Source of the DNA: Oscillospiraceae bacterium
GTDB lineage: Bacteria; Bacillota; Clostridia; Oscillospirales; Acutalibacteraceae
Assembly (NCBI GenBank): GCA_015066165.1
Contig: SVOX01000060.1
Span: forward strand, 1-8,588
Length of the DNA stretch: 8,588 nucleotides
Reading direction: 5' to 3'
Below are positions 6,536 to 8,588 of this stretch, piece after piece (the first letter of the stretch is position 1; the number at the start of each line of letters is the position of its first letter). The position numbers and the translations under genes were made by a program. The notes beneath the pieces are model-generated. The model ran no database searches, was not told where the DNA came from, and saw only the letters and a program-made list of their open reading frames with translations.

Positions 6536-6563
6536 AATATATAAATTAAGTATAGCATAAAAT
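6536..6563 (+). promoter_or_regulatory. Possible sigma-E-like promoter of the mini-protein/M50 unit
   Basis: No good sigma-A promoter is visible for the plus-strand pair; TTGAAA (6529-6534) with TATAGC (6551-6556) at 16 bp is the best and is poor. CATAAAAT (6556-6563) differs at one position from the CATACAAT -10 of the B. subtilis mother-cell factor sigma-E, and AATATA (6536-6541) lies 14 bp upstream where the ATATT-type -35 belongs. The region is so AT-rich that chance matches are likely. Confidence 0.25.
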
Positions 6564-6577
6564 TATATATTTCTCAA
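6549..6577 (-). promoter_or_regulatory. Promoter of ygiQ
   Basis: On the minus strand TTGAGA (6577-6572), a 17-bp spacer and TATACT (6554-6549) preceded by TGC form a sigma-A-like promoter with an extended -10. The start site near 6542 gives a leader of about 23 nt and supports the ATG at 6519. The -35 hexamer overlaps the Shine-Dalgarno (AAGGAG, 6576-6581) of the gene on the other strand. Confidence 0.75.
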
Positions 6578-6590
6578 GGAGTAAAGATAA

Positions 6591-6776
6591 ATGTCATTTT
6601 TTGAGTGGTTTTATAAGATTATAATTGTACAGGGTATTTGCATTTTAATTATTCTTTTAAGCGTTATTTCAGTAAAGTATTTTTTTAAATCCGAATACAA
6701 AAAAGCCCAAGATTTTCACAAAACCGAAATTATGAGCGATACTGATATAAAAGAGGTTTTGTCGAGTGAGATTTAA
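6591..6776 (+). CDS. 61-residue single-pass membrane protein, coupled to the M50 protease
   Basis: I do not recognise this protein. It has one hydrophobic helix at about residues 8-31 (IIIVQGICILIILLSVISV), aromatic residues before it (FFEWFY), basic residues just after it (KYFFKSEYKK) and a charged, mildly acidic C-terminal tail of about 25 residues. The positive patch after the helix suggests the tail is in the cytoplasm. An AAGGAG Shine-Dalgarno lies 9 nt before the ATG, and the stop codon overlaps the GTG start of the M50 protease by 11 nt, so the two are probably translationally coupled. In B. subtilis the M50 protease SpoIVFB is encoded just after its single-pass membrane partner SpoIVFA, which is much larger and carries a peptidase-like domain. 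A partner or inhibitor role is an inference from position and topology only. Confidence 0.7.
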   Translation: MSFFEWFYKIIIVQGICILIILLSVISVKYFFKSEYKKAQDFHKTEIMSDTDIKEVLSSEI

Positions 6777-7359
6777 GTTTTTTGGAATAGAAATTTATAT
6801 TTCGTTTTTGTTTTTTGGTGTAATAACGGTTATGTTAGCCACCGATAAAACCGGCTTTGCACTTCCTTGTGTTACTGCCATTGTTTTTCACGAGTGCGGT
6901 CATCTTTTTATGATGTGGTTGCGGGAGTGTGCGCCTAAAAGCATAAAATTGATACCCGCTTCGGTACAAATAACGGCTTCGTTTTCGAGAGATTATAAAA
7001 CAGATATACTTGTAGCAATTTTTGGACCGCTTGTAAATCTTGTGATTTTTGGGGCGCTTTATTATAACTATATGTGCTTTAAAAACGTTACGGTATTGTG
7101 TTTTGCTTTGGTGAATTTGGCGGTGGCAGTTTTCAACCTGTTACCAGTAAAGGGGCTTGACGGCGGAACTATACTTTTGAGTTTTTTGTGTAAGCGTTAC
7201 GATATAAACAAGGCAACACTTTTACTGCGTTTTACAACCTTTATTTTAGCGGTTGGAATTATTGTAACTGCAGTTATGTTTTCGTATAAAGGAAAAACTA
7301 ATGTTTCCTTCTATATAATAGGTATATATCTTTTAGTCATAAGTATTATGAAAATGTAA
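6766..7359 (+). CDS. M50 family site-2 protease, SpoIVFB-like
   Basis: An intramembrane zinc metalloprotease of 197 residues. The first zinc site is HECGH (42-46) inside the second hydrophobic helix; FGPLVNL (87-93) matches the conserved FGP/N motif of the family, and LLPVKGLDGG (125-134) supplies the third ligand, Asp132. Six hydrophobic segments can be placed near 9-25, 32-50, 81-100, 107-127, 150-171 and 178-195. The protein ends right after the sixth, with no PDZ or CBS domain, so it is a minimal core shorter than the 288-residue B. subtilis SpoIVFB, which has a C-terminal CBS domain. The GTG start at 6766 has AGAGG 9 nt upstream and overlaps the mini-protein gene. In sporulating relatives such an enzyme cleaves pro-sigma-K; that role is possible but unproven, as other group members cut anti-sigma factors or signal peptides. 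Confidence 0.9.
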   Translation: MRFKFFGIEIYISFLFFGVITVMLATDKTGFALPCVTAIVFHECGHLFMMWLRECAPKSIKLIPASVQITASFSRDYKTDILVAIFGPLVNLVIFGALYYNYMCFKNVTVLCFALVNLAVAVFNLLPVKGLDGGTILLSFLCKRYDINKATLLLRFTTFILAVGIIVTAVMFSYKGKTNVSFYIIGIYLLVISIMKM

Positions 7360-7385
7360 AAAGCCAAGCTTTTGCTTGGCTTTTT
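7358..7385. terminator. Bidirectional terminator between the M50 protease and beta-helix genes
   Basis: A perfect 12-bp stem, AAAAAGCCAAGC (7358-7369) with GCTTGGCTTTTT (7374-7385), has a TTTT loop. Both strands end in five T or more, so it can stop transcription from either side. The last two bases of the M50 stop codon lie in the stem, and the stop codon of the minus-strand gene is 2 nt beyond it. Confidence 0.92.
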
Positions 7386-7387
7386 AA

Positions 7388-8588
7388 TTATTCTTCTACA
7401 TAAATATCTGCGCCGTCTTCAAAGATTTTAAATCCTTCAACTAATTCTTCGTAAGTTTTAGCAAAACGACGGTTTATGGGTTGACTTTCACCGGTGTTAA
7501 GGCCTTGTAAGTATGTTTCTAAAGTGCGGTATGAGTTTTTAACATAAAGCTTTGTGCCCGAAGCGTGAATGCCCTTTAATTGCCAAGGGTCAACAGTCCA
7601 GTTGATTGTTTGACGTGCGGGACAGTCCATAATATTATTGGTGAAATAAACGTCTTCAATCTTATCCATTCCGTCGGTATGCGCACGGATACAGCCTTCG
7701 ATACCACGGATTTTGCCTTCAACAGATGTTGTACCCCAACCCAAACTTGTAAAACGCATAAGGTTGCGTTCCATACGGAAGTTTTGGAGTGTGGTGTCAG
7801 CACCGTCAAAAAATTCTATATCGCAGTTGTTGTATTCGAAAAGGTTATCCGAAAAGTCGATATTTTTGTAATCAAAGGTCATATCGTCTTGTTTACAGTG
7901 GCCTTGCCAACTAACTGCTGAGTCAAAGGTTTGGTGGAACCAGTTGTTTTTTACAATGAAATCGCTGCCGCCGTTCCAGCTTTGAACAGCGTTTCCGTGG
8001 CGTACAACTTTACCGCCCGAACCGCCGTTCCAACAAAATTCGCAGTTGGTAACGGTGATGCCGTGGTTTTGGTTATAGAAATAAATACCATAAAAGAAGT
8101 GCTTTACACAAAGGTTATCAAACACGTTGTTATTGGTGTTGATATCCATAACCATACATAAAAGGTCGGAGTTGACTTCGATAGAATCGAATATATCGGC
8201 AGGGTTGCCTTTATCGCAATAAAGATAAAGTTTTTTGTAGTATTGATTGAAATAAAAATGCTCGTTTTCGCAAAGTTCATCAACACTCCACTTGCAAACG
8301 CCTATATATTCACCATCATTGATGATTACACCGCCAACATAGGTGTGGTAGTAAACGTTGGTTTCCCAAACGTTTTCTTTGTTGGATTTTTTCCAAATTG
8401 CTTTTGCAAAGTTTTTCTCGCTGCCGTAAATTTTTGGTTTTTCACCTTCTCCGTAGGAACCGTAAATAACACCTTCAACAGTATTGAACTGATGAGTAAA
8501 GCGGAATGTAGAACCACGTTCAAAAAGGAGAGCATCACCGTTTTTTAAAGGTAAGTTTTCGGCACCGTCGATAGTGGCAATAGCGGTT
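7388..8588 (-). CDS. Right-handed parallel beta-helix protein, C-terminal part (runs off right edge)
   Basis: The minus-strand frame is open from the right edge to the stop at 7390-7388, giving 399 visible residues; the ATG at 8155 is internal, because the frame continues upstream without a stop and in family-like sequence. Near the visible start, PLKNGDALLFERGSTFR followed by YGSYGEGEKPKIYGS is typical of the entry region of pectate-lyase-like beta-helix proteins. Further on, Asn-rich turns recur with a short period: NNNVFDNL, ITVTNCEF, FIVKNNWFH, IDFSDNLFEYNN and VYFTNNIMD, the Asn-ladder pattern of beta-helix coils. Such proteins are mostly secreted polysaccharide lyases or hydrolases, but specificity and any signal peptide lie outside the window or cannot be read. 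The N-terminus, promoter and neighbours are unseen. Confidence 0.85.
   Translation of the reverse strand, partial: TAIATIDGAENLPLKNGDALLFERGSTFRFTHQFNTVEGVIYGSYGEGEKPKIYGSEKNFAKAIWKKSNKENVWETNVYYHTYVGGVIINDGEYIGVCKWSVDELCENEHFYFNQYYKKLYLYCDKGNPADIFDSIEVNSDLLCMVMDINTNNNVFDNLCVKHFFYGIYFYNQNHGITVTNCEFCWNGGSGGKVVRHGNAVQSWNGGSDFIVKNNWFHQTFDSAVSWQGHCKQDDMTFDYKNIDFSDNLFEYNNCDIEFFDGADTTLQNFRMERNLMRFTSLGWGTTSVEGKIRGIEGCIRAHTDGMDKIEDVYFTNNIMDCPARQTINWTVDPWQLKGIHASGTKLYVKNSYRTLETYLQGLNTGESQPINRRFAKTYEELVEGFKIFEDGADIYVEE

Noticed and set aside
6520..6558. Longer ygiQ frame starting at the ATG at 6558
   Set aside because: It has no ribosome binding site and lies upstream of the predicted transcription start; the ATG at 6519 gives the family N-terminus.
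7388..8155. A complete 255-residue gene starting at the ATG at 8155
   Set aside because: The frame has no stop from there to the right edge, the upstream 144 residues are beta-helix-like, and no Shine-Dalgarno precedes the ATG.
7580..8548. Plus-strand open frames opposite the beta-helix gene
   Set aside because: They encode no recognisable motif and lie fully antisense to a frame with clear family signatures.

Overview
The window looks like chromosomal DNA of a low-GC Bacillota, most likely a clostridium and plausibly a gut-type one. The clues are an S12 protein with the extended N-terminal region typical of Bacillota, a Rex redox repressor, strong AAGGAG-type ribosome binding sites, consensus sigma-A-like promoters, a SpoIVFB-like intramembrane protease and glycan-active protein folds. 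This placement is inferred from gene content and style; no rRNA or marker comparison could be run. No tRNA, CRISPR array, insertion sequence or phage gene was seen.

Layout, left to right. Positions 1-791 (minus strand) hold the start of the str operon: rpsL (S12), then rpsG (S7), which runs off the left edge. A 204-bp divergent control region (792-995) carries the rpsL promoter with phased A-tracts, an rpsL leader with interleaved inverted repeats, and the rex promoter. rex (plus, 996-1637) converges on a membrane-anchored alpha/beta hydrolase (minus, 1673-2620). A second divergent region (2621-2763) separates that gene from a DUF4838-type, glycosidase-like protein (plus, 2764-4620). This converges on a YgiQ-family radical SAM protein (minus, 4654-6519). 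A very short third divergent region leads to a two-gene unit (plus, 6591-7359): a 61-residue single-pass membrane protein overlapping a six-pass M50 site-2 protease. Last is the C-terminal 399 residues of a parallel beta-helix protein (minus, 7388 to beyond the right edge).

The transcription units alternate strictly in direction. Each of the three convergent junctions has one perfect hairpin that can end transcription from both sides, and each divergent gap holds back-to-back promoter or leader signals. The genes do not form one obvious pathway: they are translation (rpsL, rpsG), NADH/NAD sensing (rex), a surface hydrolase, two carbohydrate-active-type folds, an orphan radical SAM enzyme and a membrane protease pair. 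No stretch longer than 300 bases lacks a gene.

The items most worth a second look are the mini-protein/M50 protease pair with a possible sporulation-type promoter, the A-B-A'-B' repeat structure in the rpsL leader, and the cytoplasmic DUF4838 protein.
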